From Pseudopyrenochaeta lycopersici (taxonomy: Eukaryota; Ascomycota; Dothideomycetes; Pleosporales; Pseudopyrenochaetaceae), in contig NHZP01000047.1 of assembly GCA_003313425.1 (NCBI GenBank), positions 310,001 through 374,000 of the forward strand: 64,000 bases of DNA, written 5' to 3'. Shown one piece after another: positions 1 to 12,196 of this stretch. Under the pieces are notes generated by a model. The model did no database searches. It was not told where the DNA came from and saw only the letters and a program-made list of their open reading frames with translations. Made by a program: the position numbers and the translations under genes. The first letter of the stretch is position 1. Each line of letters begins with the position of its first letter.

Positions 1-339
1 GAGGGGCACGAATGTGAACGTCCGGTGTTACGGATAAGCGTAAATCAGACTTCAAAGGAGTTAGGAAAATCTGGAAGGAACTGGCGTAGGTATTTAGGAA
101 GTCTAGTAAATTGTCGACGTTGGAGAGCTAAATAGAGCTAAATCCTCGGGTTGATTGTAGCTTCTAGAGTGAATGAAGCTGCCTTGGTTTGGCACTGCCC
201 GGTTGCACCTGCCCCGCGTTTTAGTGGGGTTGAGTAAGCGGTAGCTCATTCACGCGTCGCGCGACCTCTTCAATCATGAGTCCTCTCACCTCACCCTTCA
301 CCCACTTTCGTTGATGCCATCGTCATAGATGTAGCAAAT
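1..339. other. left-edge non-coding stretch
   Basis: No convincing gene is seen here. Short open frames start and stop quickly on both strands. It is probably the 5' flank of the gene that follows. Confidence 0.4.
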
Positions 340-1968
340 ATGGCAGATGTCCTGTATCGCGATAGGGGCAAGGAAATAGTGAAAGAAAAACATATAGGTG
401 GCGACGCGTGAGAAGCCCCAAGCGCGTCTGCTCGTTATTCTCTTCATCATTCGTTACTTTGTTCAGCCATGAACTAACATAACGGTATCAGCCATCTTAT
501 ATCAATTCCTGTCTCCTCAGGTTTCACAGCCATCAATCTCCAACCAACGCAGCTTCTCCCGCTCCAATCATCGCCGACACTATCGAACCAATCGGGCCAG
601 GCGCGAAGCAGGCTGACCAGCGACGACAGACGGCAACATAACCCAGCAGTCGCTCAATACCTTGGGCTTGGGAATATAAATGAGCCTACGCATCTCGAGA
701 AGTATGCGCCATTACCGGCTGTGCCCGAAAGCATATATCCTAAGCTCAAGCTCAAGCGACGATTGCTGCCCGATGGTGGTGATGTACTGAGCCGCAAAAG
801 GACGAACGGTGGTGACAAACATGTCCCAAATCAGAGGCCTGCACCTGAAATTGTTCACGTGACGAAGTCTTCCCCCAAGCCCATGAGCACTAGGTCAACT
901 CCCCATGTATTCGAGGTTCTGAAGCCATACCCGGTCGGGGTATCTAATTCTCGGATGCATCCTGCAGAAGAGACAACTCTTGCCAGCTCTCATCAAAATG
1001 CGCCCCATCATGTTGCCCAGAGCACCACAATTTGCAACTCTCGCCCTCCAAGAATCCTGGCGGTTAGTCAGGATGCCATGCTAGTTCCACCCATCAAGGA
1101 CCTTATTTGTCTCCAGCTGTCTGATCTCAAAGCTAACGATTACGATACTAATAGCCTCACCCAGTTCGACTCCAGCTCGCCTCAGCATCGAATCGGAAGT
1201 TCAACGTTTGACGACGACGACTATTTCAACAATGATATCAGCAACGATGATCTTTTGATGCTAAATTTCCATACTGCCAACATGTTTTTAGACGCTGCTG
1301 TTAATGAAATTTCAGTCTCACCCGTCAAGTCCAGTATGAATGACCTCAAACGCAACAATTCTGATCTAGGCTCATCGTCAGACGATGTGGCTGTCTCCAC
1401 GGAAGATATCAATACCGGAGTTCCTGAGAGCCTCTCAGCGCAGACCGTCTCGCCAGTAATTTTGACGAATAGACAACTGGCGGCGAATCGTGATGATCAC
1501 TCGATGGACGCTCGCAAACCAATCGTTAGGCCGTCTTTCGCAAGCCCGGTTCGCGAACGCTCGCCTGTCGTAGGCCTTTCCTCAATAACGCTTCTGAGGA
1601 CCTGTTTTCGCATTGGCGAGGCCATCAATCAGAGCTGTCAGGCGGCGAGGTCAGGCCAGCACATCATCATCGAGCTCAATGCAAGAGTGCTTCACTCCCA
1701 GCGGACTGGTACAAAGCAATATTTCACATTCTGCGATCTCTTCCACACCAAGGCTCCCTATATCAAGGCGGTATACGATGCGTCTATTTGGAGATTAGTG
1801 CAGCTTTTCGAGCATGACAGCAGACGTCTGCTACAGACAGGGAAAATATGTCGGTGCATTGGCACTATGCGGCGGGATGGCAAAGAGTGGGTGATGACTG
1901 TTTTGAACATATGGGAAGCGACATGGGAAGATGTAAGGTGGGTTGAGGGTATTGTGAGTAGTAAGTAG
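340..1968 (+). CDS. conserved fungal protein, unrecognised; two exons, start tentative
   Basis: The reading frame is open from about 478 to the stop at 1968 and reads like coding sequence well upstream of the first in-frame GTG at 721, but it has no in-frame ATG. A model that works is ATG 340, exon 340-407, an intron 408-491 (GTGAGA donor, CTAAC branch site, CAG acceptor), then exon 492-1968. It preserves frame and gives 514 residues. The middle is Ser/Asn/Asp-rich and probably disordered. The last 120 residues form a compact, ordered-looking module with aromatic and Cys residues (FCDLF, CRCIG, NIWEATWEDV). I do not recognise the family. An OB-fold-like role is only a guess. The 3' half is secure; the 5' exon is inference. 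Confidence 0.6.
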
Positions 1969-2305
1969 GAGTGTTATCAACTGAAGGCATAAGATTTAAG
2001 ATGCTTTATGAGTGATTTGGGCGTTACGCTGAGGTTCATCATAATGAGACGACGTATATAGCCATAACTGTTGATTTATCAAACCACATGTTACGAATTT
2101 ACACCGAAAGTATGAGAGTGCTGAGCTGAACCCTGTGAAGGTCATAGCTCCCCACGTGCGGGCAGTACATTAATTAACCGCCCCGCTCCATTGACGTCGG
2201 CCCTGGGCATGAAGCACAGATTCCACGATTTCACATTCCCTCGTCAGCGGGCCGCTGATATGTTGAAACACCACAATCGGCCTTGCCATACGTATACTCG
2301 ACGCT
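1969..2305. other. intergenic
   Basis: This holds the 3' flank of the preceding gene and the promoter of the next. No other feature is seen. Confidence 0.5.
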
Positions 2306-4266
2306 ATGTTGACCGCAGCCATGACCAGTAGCAGGCCCGGTATCGTGGACGAGCGCGGAGCAGCCGCTATCGACCCACCTCCCGTCCAAACACCTCAAAA
2401 GTCCAAATCGCCCAAAGCGCGTTCCCTTTCAGATAGTACACCCCGTCTCGAACCCTCGCCGAAATTCAGAGAGCCCGCTCGTATGTCCAAAGATGACCAC
2501 ACCCTCGTCTCCACGCCGAGCACTCCTCGCCGGCCAGATTTCCTCGCCAGAGGCCTTTCTCTGCAGATGCCTCCTCTAGACATGCCCATGCCCAGCCCAG
2601 CCCATTTCGCTGCGCGTGTGCCTCTCTCACCCCAGTTAGATGCGCGCAATACCTATGCCTCGCCTGCGTCACTGCTACCCCGACGATCGCGAGGTGCCGA
2701 GTTCTCGAGAGCTTGCACCAATCTCCACCACTCGACACTTCCTGATCAATCGTCGCCAGATTCGTCTCCGACAATTACGCAAAAAGGCATAAAGATTCCA
2801 CAGCGGAAGCCCCGCTCGAACTCAATGTTACTGGACTCGCCAAACGTTGGCTTGCACGGCTGGAGTCATGGCGACCGAACGGCCGCTTCGAGCTCTGTAG
2901 GCAGCATGAATATGCTTGGATCAGAAGATTCGAGCAGCTCGTCGGATGAAATTGATCCCATGGACCCAGAAGATAATGACGACCCGATGATCATGACCCC
3001 GCAGGCAAAGACCAATATCCTCTTTCCTGGGCTCCTTTCGGGAAGCAACAACGCCTGGCCGAGTTTATTCTCACCCGGTGGACAGCCTAACTTTGCTAGC
3101 ATGCATCGAGCGAGACTCCGCAAAGGCCGAAGCCGTAAGAGCTCGAGTTCTGCCAGCGGCCATAGCTCAATGGCGAGCCCAGGCCCTGCTTCGCCGCCGA
3201 ATGGCAAGAGCGACGGATACTTTGCAAGAGAAGCCGCAATGCGAAAGGCAGGATCACGAAGAGAAAGCCTCTCGATGTTTGCGAACGACCTCCACATCTC
3301 TTCTGGCAATGATAGCGGAGACGAGGCCGCAACATTGCCCCAGACACCAGGCGTTGTACGGCGACCGGTAACACGAAGGGGCAACTTGCTGGTAAGCGAC
3401 TGAGAACTGTCCTTTCTGGTATTCTGAATATCTGCTGATACTAACTTTCCTAGCCACGATCACGACAATTCGGTCGTATCAAAGCTGAGCTCTTTGAAGA
3501 ATCAGCACCTATCGATAGCGAGGTCCGGCGAGAAGCTGAAATCATTCGACAAGTCAGAGAAAGCGACGTGGACTTGGAGCGCCCTTCAGTCACAGCGCAG
3601 TCCTCCCCTAACCTGCTACCGACGGTGCCCGGGCTGGACGGTCCGCTGGAAGGAGTACCAGAAGAAAGTAGCGAAAGCAACATGAGTCTTGATAGCTCAA
3701 CAGCGAAAGGACTGTTTGGTACTTTCGGCAGTCTGAATTCTGGTCGGAACTCTATTAGTCATGGGTTCTGGGCTCAACGCCCGGCTCAAACTCCACCGCC
3801 GCCTGCCTTTCCCCGTGCAGAGTCATCAGCAATGAGTGAAGATATGAGCATAGATTCACCGATTATAGGCAATGGTGCACATGAGCAGAATAGCAATGGA
3901 TGGGTATCTCGGGCATCTACTCCGGGACCCATGTATCCGCCGACCGCAGCTGAAGGGCTGAAGAAATCCAATAAGCGCCGCCGCGATGATGATTTCGACG
4001 AAGTCTCAATCAAGCGCCGTGCTGTATCCCCAGGTGTCAGCGTTCATAATAGTCCTGTCGTGTCGCAGTCGCCCGGACAGCGTGACAGTAACTTATGGGG
4101 TACTGCAAAAGCCGGCCGGGACGCGTCGATCAGTGGGCACTCTACGGGCGAGCGGTCAAATAGCGGAGGCAGCATGAGCATGACACCTACCTTGGGTCCA
4201 AAGAGAGTTGGTCTACAAGGGATGACAGATACGAGTGACGGGTTTATGAAGATGAGCATCGAGTAG
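2306..4266 (+). CDS. low-complexity Ser/Pro-rich fungal protein, unrecognised
   Basis: Two exons, 2306-3391 and 3454-4266, join in phase 0 across a 62-nt intron with GTAAGC donor, TACTAAC branch site and TAG acceptor. The product is 632 residues. It is dominated by Ser, Pro and Thr with many SP/TP sites (candidate proline-directed phosphorylation sites) and a Ser/Asp/Glu run near residues 205-225. The splice junction falls in the most ordered-looking part: RGNLL joined to PRSRQFGRIKAELFEE, then a charged helix (DSEVRREAEIIRQVRESD). Such a block suggests a short conserved interaction motif in a disordered regulator. A bipartite basic cluster (KKSNKRRRDDD and IKRRAV) near residue 530 could be a nuclear localisation signal. 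A nuclear cell-cycle or transcription regulator is possible, but I do not assign a function. Confidence 0.82.
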
Positions 4267-4633
4267 GATGAGCGTTTGAAAAGTTCGTTTCTTGTACAGA
4301 ATATTTTGCGTTAAAAGTCGTGGGAAAGCGCGGCGTTCATGGATTTCTGCGATTGTAACGGCCGAGAACCGGGCTGCATAAGCTCTGGCTTGACATAGAT
4401 ACCCCTTTATGAAGTTTCAATTTACCAGCATTCTCATCTCGCTCCATTTTATCCCAGATGACTTGGTAAGACTGTTGGCGATGTGGATGACCCCTGCACT
4501 TCCCGTTCGACCCCCGCCAAGCGGCACCAGCCTCGACCTCCGCTCTGCAGCTTTCCCAAACAACGCTTGAGATTGAAAGTTACTGCTACGACCTGAATTT
4601 ACGCGTTAACTGTAGACTTGAAATATAGCAATC
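4267..4633. other. intergenic
   Basis: This is the 3' flank of the previous gene and the 5' flank of the capping protein gene, which are in tandem. Nothing else is seen. Confidence 0.5.
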
Positions 4634-5597
4634 ATGTCAAGAGCAGCAGCTCTCTCTTCTTTCATAGAGAGTGCTCCGCCTGGTGAAGTACATCCCCCTA
4701 CACCCCACCTAAGCTCCCCAAGCCACCATACTTACATTCAATAGCTCGCAGATGTCACAAAAGCAATCAAGGCAATTCTAGGCGACGATTCTGTGCAGAC
4801 AGAGCTCTCCCCCTCCTTCGAGAAGTACAATGAAGAGCAACTTACCACAACGAAGCTCCCCGGCGGCAGCACTGAGGTCCTGGTTAGCGCACACAATTCG
4901 TTAGGAGATGGACGGTACTACGACGTGGAGACACAGAGTTCCTTCGACTTTGATCATGCGACGGGAAAGGCGAGTGCAGTGCAGAGTTATGTGCTGGAGA
5001 GCCAGCATGACGACCTTGTGTACGTCCCCCAACCCAGATCCTATCCCCACCCCCATCCCCACCCCCATCCCCACAGAAAATGGCAAGAATAACCGTTGAT
5101 AATTATTGTACAGGAAGGGCCTCGTCAAGAGCTTAAGTACCCACATCTCCGAACACTACCCTAAAGCTTCCTATGGCGCCTTCCCCACCTCAGACGACAC
5201 CGCTCTCGCAATCCTCACCGTCGCAAATAAATACTCTCCCACAAACTACTGGAACGGCCGGTGGCGCAGCTCGTATATCTACAACCCCTCTTCTGGCTCA
5301 CTCACTGGCAATATCAAAGTTGACGTGCACTACTACGAAGATGGCAACGTGCGATTGCTGACCAACAAGGATGTGAGTCTGACTGTTGGGGGAGGAGCGA
5401 GTGCGAGTGAAGTGATCAGAAAAATCGGTGCAGAAGAGAAAAAGTACCAGGAGGATTTGAACAAGGCATTTGGCAGCTTGAGCGAGGGCGCGTTCAAAGC
5501 GTTGAGAAGGCAGCTTCCTATCACGCGGCAGAAGATTGAGTGGGAGAAAATCAGTGGATACAGACTTGGACAAGATATCGGTGGTGGACGACGGTGA
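4634..5597 (+). CDS. cap1: F-actin-capping protein subunit alpha
   Basis: The alpha subunit of heterodimeric capping protein (CapZ) binds barbed ends of actin filaments at cortical patches and stops subunit exchange; its partner is the beta subunit, not in this window. Exons 4634-4687, 4745-5019 and 5114-5597 join in frame to 270 residues, the usual length for the family. The N-terminus reads FIESAPPGELADV, the family's opening helix. The C-terminal half holds the signatures YWNGRWRSSY and KVDVHYYEDGNVRL, and the end carries the helix and tentacle region (ALRRQLPITRQKIEWEKI). The start is fixed by the first 18 codons lying in their own exon before an intron with GTACAT donor. Intron 2 carries a C-rich CCCCAT/CCCCAC tandem tract next to an alternative AG. 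Confidence 0.96.
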
Positions 5598-6667
5598 TCG
5601 TAGTGAAGAATACGCTGGTGCGATTCAGAAAATGCTCACGACGAGCTATCAATCCGCCATAGAATGATGATGAAAAACGATTAGCTACCTATGCTATGCG
5701 GCATTAGATCTCGATGATTTCTGCTCTTCCTACTCTTCAATATCTTTCCGCTGTTCATGACCCTGTCCACACATATACTCTTACTCTATATTTGCTGAGC
5801 TCAAAGCCCTATCCATGCACTTACCTTCACTGTCTGATCTGCTCTCCATCTTTCGGCAAATAGTCCAGCATTCATGGTAATCAAACATAAGTCTGTTGTC
5901 CTTAGGCCTACTACTGCAGGTTAGCAAAAACGAATTCAAACAGCTTTCTCTGCTCTGCTACATCTATATCAACGTCGCTTGGCTTGAATATTGCACTGCT
6001 AGTCAGATTGAGATGAAATTCACGAGGTCGCACATGCTCTTGAGAAGGCTATGTTTGAGACGTGCCATGGCACCTACCGCAAGTCCTACGAAGGTTATAT
6101 AGAGTGGATTTGTATGCATCCAAACCGTATACTATGAAGCGTCAAGGTCCCTACTTAGATGCCACAATGAGTTCCCTCAAATCCAAGACCATGCGCTTAA
6201 CCCAGAATCATCCAGAGGCATTTCTAGAACGAAAAGTTGTCCTTATATTTCACGAGTATCATGTTTGTGTTAATGTATACTCACTTTATCTGGAGTGCCG
6301 AACAGGATTAAATCGTAAATGTTGTAAAGATCATCATGACTCGAAATTCTCCTCGGGTTACTGAAAGGGATAGTGCTTATGACAGATTTCTAATATTGGT
6401 ACGGCAAGGATAAGATGTTTCTGGTAATAATAAGACATTAGATTACAGAAGTGTTAGTACTTTCGTGCACGCGTTTGAAGCACAGCCCAAGAGGTAGCCA
6501 ATTTCAAATTTCAGATTCATCCGGAGGCGGTTGCGGCACAGCAGGCAGATATTACAAGTGCAAAACCTCCATGTTCTCAGTGAAATACGAACCATCCAAC
6601 TCTTAAAAGAACAACAAGAATTCTATGCCACGTAATACTAGACCATTCTTGCCTTTAACCCTCCAAG
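5598..6667. other. intergenic, about 1.1 kb
   Basis: Only short open frames without domain signals occur. No RNA gene or repeat is visible. This is where the conserved genes on the left give way to the accessory block. Confidence 0.45.
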
Positions 6668-7054
6668 ATGCTATCTCATCAACAGTCCGAAGAGCCACAT
6701 CTCGAGTCTCACCATGGGGCCGCGCCAATAATTTTGCACGACCCTATGGAAAGTGAAGGTCAATCCTTTTACCATATTCAATCGATCGTCCTGGTCATCG
6801 CTCTCCCAGTCGCTGCAGTATCATTCCTGATCATTCTCTTTTACTGCCTAATGTACCAACGCAATCTCGGAGTCATTATTTTCGACTTTACACTACTCGC
6901 TTGGATCTGGAAAACTTGGAAAACCATCCGAAGAGGTCTGCCGCAATTGAGGGCCTCTATGGCTGAAGATCACCAGGACTTGGAGGAGCAGGGCTGGGAG
7001 GGGGAGGAAGGGCACCAAGCTCATGACGAAGGATTTAGTGCCTTGGCGTGGTAG
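6668..7054 (+). CDS. small membrane protein, unrecognised
   Basis: A single exon encodes 128 residues. It has a polar, His-rich N-terminus, then a strong hydrophobic segment (about residues 40-62, ending in LFYCLMY) and a second weaker one (about 68-83) that includes aromatic residues and ends in a basic stretch (WKTWKTIRRG). The tail is acidic (EDHQDLEEQGWEGEEGHQ). This fits a one- or two-pass membrane protein with an acidic cytosolic tail. No family is recognised. It lies 150 bp upstream of the HET gene on the same strand, and an unrecognised 5' exon of that gene cannot be excluded, although the stop at 7052-7054 argues against it. Confidence 0.5.
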   Translation: MLSHQQSEEPHLESHHGAAPIILHDPMESEGQSFYHIQSIVLVIALPVAAVSFLIILFYCLMYQRNLGVIIFDFTLLAWIWKTWKTIRRGLPQLRASMAEDHQDLEEQGWEGEEGHQAHDEGFSALAW

Positions 7055-7205
7055 ACATGGATCCCCTCCAGTTTGTTTCGAGTATGCCACCTCTACCTGC
7101 TGTTTGGCCGGACGCACCGTCTCTCGAATAAAGCACAGAAAAAGCCCTACAACGTTAACTCACTCTTGAAAGGCGCTCTAGTACCCTTGAGAAGGAGATT
7201 TAAGG

Positions 7206-9404
7206 ATGCCTTTCTGTCGAGCGTGCCAGTCCATATCATTTCGGAATATCTTCAGGCTTCTAGACTATGACAGGTCGGTAGAAGATCAGTTCTTCTGGTT
7301 TACACTCCCCCGAACTGTCACAGATGACAATGAAAAGCAACCTTTTCTCAGGTGGCACGAAAGAGTTTCTCAACTACGAGACACTGTCGGTCAATGCTCC
7401 ATTTGTCAAGCGATCTTCCACTATCTCGAGACTAGCTACCATTATAACAAAAGCGTAAATGTGGGAGAAGAAAGAAGTCTTTGGCTACAGGTACATCGGA
7501 CATCCGCAGGATTACGTATATATATGGGTAATGAGCGACCGGAGGTCCGTGTTAGTGGCAATTTCTGGTTCACGACGACACCAGGTATGGAATGACTTTC
7601 AGTTAAAATGTAAATCATAATTGAACTGATAGTCACTATATAGATAGCTCCGTGGCTCGGTTTTTCAGGAATCATGACGCAATTGAAGATCCTACCCACC
7701 CTCTGGTACGTCAGAAGATGGACTTGTGGCTTGAAAATTGTGACAACACCCATCCAAACTGCCCTCGCTTGAAGGATCAGGCAGTGCTTCTACCAACAAG
7801 GCTATTGGACCTTAGTGCCCTTCCCAATAAAGAGGACTTGACCAGGGCTCAAGGAGACCCGCGCACGCTTATGGATGGCAAGGCTTTTAGACTCGTTGAG
7901 AATCCTCAGGGGAGTACGGGCCAATACATCACGCTGAGTTATTGTTGGGGAAAGAGCTTGGCTTATACTACCACTACGGCCAACTTGCAGATGCACAAGC
8001 AGGATGGTGGAATTGAGTACGCACAGTTACCTAAGACACTGCAGGACGCAATATTCCTGGTGAGAAATCTGGGGTTCCAATACCTTTGGGCTGATTGCCT
8101 TTGCATCGTCCAAGACGACAAAGCAGATTGGGAGCATGAAGCTGCTCGGATGGCTAATGTCTATACAAATGCATACCTAACTATTGCAGCGACACGTGCT
8201 AGCCATTGTGGCGAAGGCTTTCTGAAGGCACGGAAAGGCAAGGATAGACAGGTGGTCTCCTTTGCTGACGAAGAAGGTGTCTACAAGCTCCACTTATACT
8301 ACGATGATTTGGTCACTTCTCCAGGATCCATGGACTCAGTAATAGATGAAACACTCAGCATGCGAAAGGTGAGTTCAATCAGTAGGATATATCATGTAGA
8401 AATCTTTAAATTGATTATATGTGTAGGGTGAACCTCTTCTAGACCGCGTGTGGTGCTGCCAGGAGCGTGTTCTCGCAACCCGCACTCTGCATTTTGCCAC
8501 CAACCAGATATTCTGGGAATGTGAGGAACAATTTGAGACAGAAGAAGGATATTTAAATGACTATAAAGCCTGTGAGGAGTACTCACTGAAGAGGATTGCT
8601 GATGGGCTGTTAGCTGCTTCTGGAACGAAGACCTTTGACGCGGGATTACGTATATGGTTTCGTTTGATTGAGGAGTACACTTCACGCAACATTACCTACC
8701 AATCCGATAAACTGCCCGCTTTATCCGGAGTGATTGATGCTCTCCAGAAGCTCACCGGCGACACATGCTATGCGGGTATCTGGAAAAGCTGGTTCTTGAA
8801 AGGACTACTTTGGCGGTTGCAAGTCCCCGATTGGGATTTGTATGTACTTAAGCCAAAGCCAGCCCACAAAGTCGAAAGTTGGAGGGCTCCATCATGGTCA
8901 TTTGCTTCTGTTGAAGGAGTGGTCTTGTATAATTTGATCGAAAACACGGTTCGCTGGGACTTTTGTGCCGAGTTGGAGCAATGCTACGTTAATCCAAAAG
9001 GGAAAAATCCACTTGGAGAGCTGGAATCCGGATTCATAAAGATCAAAGGACCAGTAACTTCTATCATCGATATGGGCCACGACACGGTCCGAGAGTCATT
9101 GACATCCGGGAGGGCTTGCAAGATTCAATTGAAACATCAAAGCCTCGCAGAATGCTCTGTATACTTCGATATCGACTCGTATGACGCTTGCAATGTCTTG
9201 ATGATCACTCCTCACACGGGTATAGCTATATTACGAGTCGATGGCAAAAAAAACACGTATGTTAGAGTCGGACTTCTTGAAGTACACAGAGTCTGGGATG
9301 CAAAAGGCGAGTCCGAGAATTCTAAGCTACCGGCTGCCGAGAACCACGATCCGTCGATTTCCGCCGCGGATTATCCAGAACCAACCTCCATCACGCTTCT
9401 CTAG
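7206..9404 (+). CDS. HET-domain (heterokaryon incompatibility) protein
   Basis: HET-domain proteins act in allorecognition and programmed cell death after fusion of unlike hyphae. Exons 7206-7584, 7644-8368 and 8427-9404 join in frame (phases 1 and 0) to 693 residues. The N-terminus has a CRAC...CSIC cysteine pattern. The HET domain shows YITLSYCWG (about 221-229), LPKTLQDAI, and YLWADCLCIVQDDKADWEHEAARM (about 273-297) followed by VYTNAYLTIAAT. Exon 3 begins with the typical RVWCCQERVLATRTLHF block, where many relatives have RGWTLQE. The rest is divergent, as is usual. The introns have classic donors (GTATGG, GTGAGT) and TAG acceptors. The frame is intact. What it recognises cannot be read from sequence. 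Confidence 0.9.
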
Positions 9405-10112
9405 TTGACCAGATTTTTGCTTCGAGTCGGATGCCAGTCAAGGAGTACTCGAGCTCCGAGCCGTGAGCTGAGGAAAGAAGGGGTTCGCTTCGTAAGCTCT
9501 CGGTACAGGTTGGAAAACAAGAAATGTTGAGCTCATCCACATTCATACGTAACAAGCACAATTTTTGTTGGCACACCTAAAACAAACCTGTGTTGCACTC
9601 CTCCTGCTTGACTGATTATTAAAGTTGAATTCAACAAAAGGAGGAGATTTACGTAGATCTGGTCCCTTGTGCTGGTGTCCACATATAGATTTGATCCAAA
9701 ATAGTTCTTCTTTACGAGTTAGAAGGATATAAATATCTTCATTTTCATCCTAGAGGCCGTTGTGACCATCTTGTTCAGCATTTCAGACTACGTCTACGCA
9801 TTATACAACAAGAGAACGAGGGTGAGAATAAATCTGAGGCTTGATGAGGATGTAGCGGGAAGCAAATGCATACTCGAGGAGCACCTACTCATTCAATGTT
9901 TGGTGAATTACTATAAGAAGGAAGACCCAGAATTGCTCTTCCGTGGACCTCATTAGACAGGTCTTTAGAACGCACAATGAGCTCTCAATACAGTAAAGGG
10001 TGCCAAAGCATGGGTATACGCATGTGTCTAGTAGTAAAGGCATCGAGGTGAAATGCCACTGCTAAATGATCCAAAAGGGATATCCCAAAGCCACTATCGG
10101 TCCCTTAACCCT
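9405..10112. other. intergenic between convergent genes
   Basis: This lies between the 3' ends of the HET gene and the CorA-like gene. One 64-codon frame at 9762-9956 lacks an ATG and any motif. Nothing else is seen. Confidence 0.45.
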
Positions 10113-12196
10113 TTAGGGGGTTGCCGTAACATTCTCTTCCGCAGGCGTCGTATTCTCTTTTCTCACTGCTGTCTTGCGCACCATTTTCGCAATCTCGCCC
10201 CCTTGCGTTGTGGTGGCATGCTTCCGCCTTTGCGCAAGCGGAATGATTCTCTGCCTCAAGCTATCCCACGGACTCGTCCCTTTCTCTCTTTCCATCGCCT
10301 CCTCGTCATCGATGACACTTTCCACATCACCTTCCTCGGCCTGTGATGTCGGCGTACGTTTGAGCTTGCGAATGACCCGGCCGGTCCAGCGTGAAGTTTT
10401 CTTGCGTTTAGGTGTATTTTTATTGCCTTTCGTGCGCTTCTTCTTGCGAGAGAGCGAGTCATTGCGCCAGGCGATGAAGATGAGGACAGTCATGGCGGTG
10501 GTAATACCGAAGTGGAGGATTGCCCACTTGGAAGTTACGGGGCCTTCGTCACGGGGGTTAAAGTTCCAGACTAAACATGATGTTAGCGCAGCCATAAAGG
10601 TGGCTGGGAATACATACAACTGGTACTGAACCAGGTCGACAGAAATGTCCCCGGAAGGAACATGAGAGTGACAATAGCAATGACCCGCATATCGCCTCCA
10701 TGTTGGTGGTTAATCTCGTTGTCACGTTGTTGAAGCACGGCGTAAACCTTATCAAGCTGATTAGCACAACCGCATACGGGTTGAATTACATTTAACTCAC
10801 CATTTGAACAACTGCTTGGCCAGCAGACCTTACAGTCTCATTTTTCACAGTGACATCCTCTATAAGCTGTTGTAGCCAGTGGAGATGATCTCGTACTTCA
10901 CTGTACACGCCTGGGTATGTATTCCTATCGTGATAATCATCGAAATGTGTGTCGAGAAACTTCAATATTCTTTCCAGATTCGCAGCGAATGAGACTACAG
11001 TAGCCACATTATCTGCTGAAGCCGTCAACCTTCTGGGCATGTCGGCGAGATCTTGTGGATCGACCTTGATTGCACTACGGTCGTACTGATCACATTTCAT
11101 TGCAATGCGGATGGTATTGAAGTGGCCGTAAGCTTCATACTCGCGGTCCCAGAGGCCTCCTGATGCTGCATTCGCTAGGAGAATTGGGACGAGGAAAGGC
11201 ATGTGGGCAATGTCCTGTGCGTGGTCGAGGTATTGAAGTAATGTGTCGATCGTCCAGGTGGGAACATTGTAAACAACAGCCCAAGTACTGCGGGTGGCTG
11301 GATCGTGGATCATAGCACATTCGCAGAAATTCAGATTCGGAACGATGATGTAAATCCCTTGGGAATCGTCAGTGGCAGCGCCCAATGGTTCGCTCTGCCA
11401 GCTCACCTTTCACCCCAAAGTCACATGCCATAGGACTGAACGTCATCGCGCAAGCTCCTAAATCTTGACCTTGATTATAAAAACAGAGGTCAGATAAATG
11501 CCAATGTTCTTGAAGCGCTTTGATGGTATTCAAGGAGAATGGCAATGTGTTTCTGTTGCGACTGTCTTTCACCGACGTCAAGAGTCTGGCTGTATATTAG
11601 TGGGAGATTACATGTCGGAAAGCTGGCTCTGAACATACAACCGCAACGACCAATCGCTATCTCCTCGTTTTGCTCGAGACTCTTTACAAAGCTCAGGGAG
11701 GTCATCGTCGTGCTTGTTCTCCTTTGTGAACGTGATTGTCCCCTATTTGTTGTCAGAAACGTGCTCACACAATGCGCAAGGCTCTTCGACTTACAGCGTT
11801 CTCAGATATCTCAACAAAGACATGTCTACCGTTAGGCTCCAGATATCTGGACTCGTTCCTCCAATCTTCAGTGAGCCAACGGAAATGGCCGGATGTAGCC
11901 ATGCTTACAACAGCAAGCGAACCCCTCTGATAAGTGTCAAAAGTGAAGGCCTCAAGGTAGTGGAAATCACCAAGGTCATACGTTCGAGATTGCGGCAGGC
12001 TACCCCAGAATATGAGCCAAAAAAGCAGGCAAAATGGCAAGGCTGAGCTAGTACGTTGAACAGCTTGCAAGGCAACAAATTCTGGGGTCTTGGACAAACA
12101 TCGCTCGTGTTTAAGTCTCAGCCTCAAGACGGCCCCCGAATTATGTAATCGCCTTGCTGGAAGCTTACTTGCTGTATCATGTCCGCCCAATCCCAT
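10113..12196 (-). CDS. CorA-like membrane protein, six exons
   Basis: Exons in transcript order are 12196-11795, 11742-11642, 11585-11407, 11357-10801, 10747-10618 and 10570-10113. All five junctions preserve frame, and introns are 47-56 nt with usable splice sites. The C-terminal part matches the fungal CorA-like divalent cation transporter group: a cytosolic helical region, LQQRDNEIN, a first membrane helix (VIAIVTLMFLPGTFLSTWFS), an extracellular WNFNPRDEGPVT loop and a second helix (LHFGITTAMTVLIFIAW). The GMN signature of true CorA is absent, as in many fungal relatives, so transport activity is uncertain. The tail is very basic (KKKRTKGNKNTPKRKK). The 5' end is uncertain: the first in-frame ATG (12196) adds a hydrophobic stretch that may be unspliced leader, and a later Met (MATSGHF) is an alternative. 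Confidence 0.8.

Noticed and set aside
9762..9956. 64-codon plus-strand frame
   Set aside because: It begins with GTG, has no ATG and no domain.
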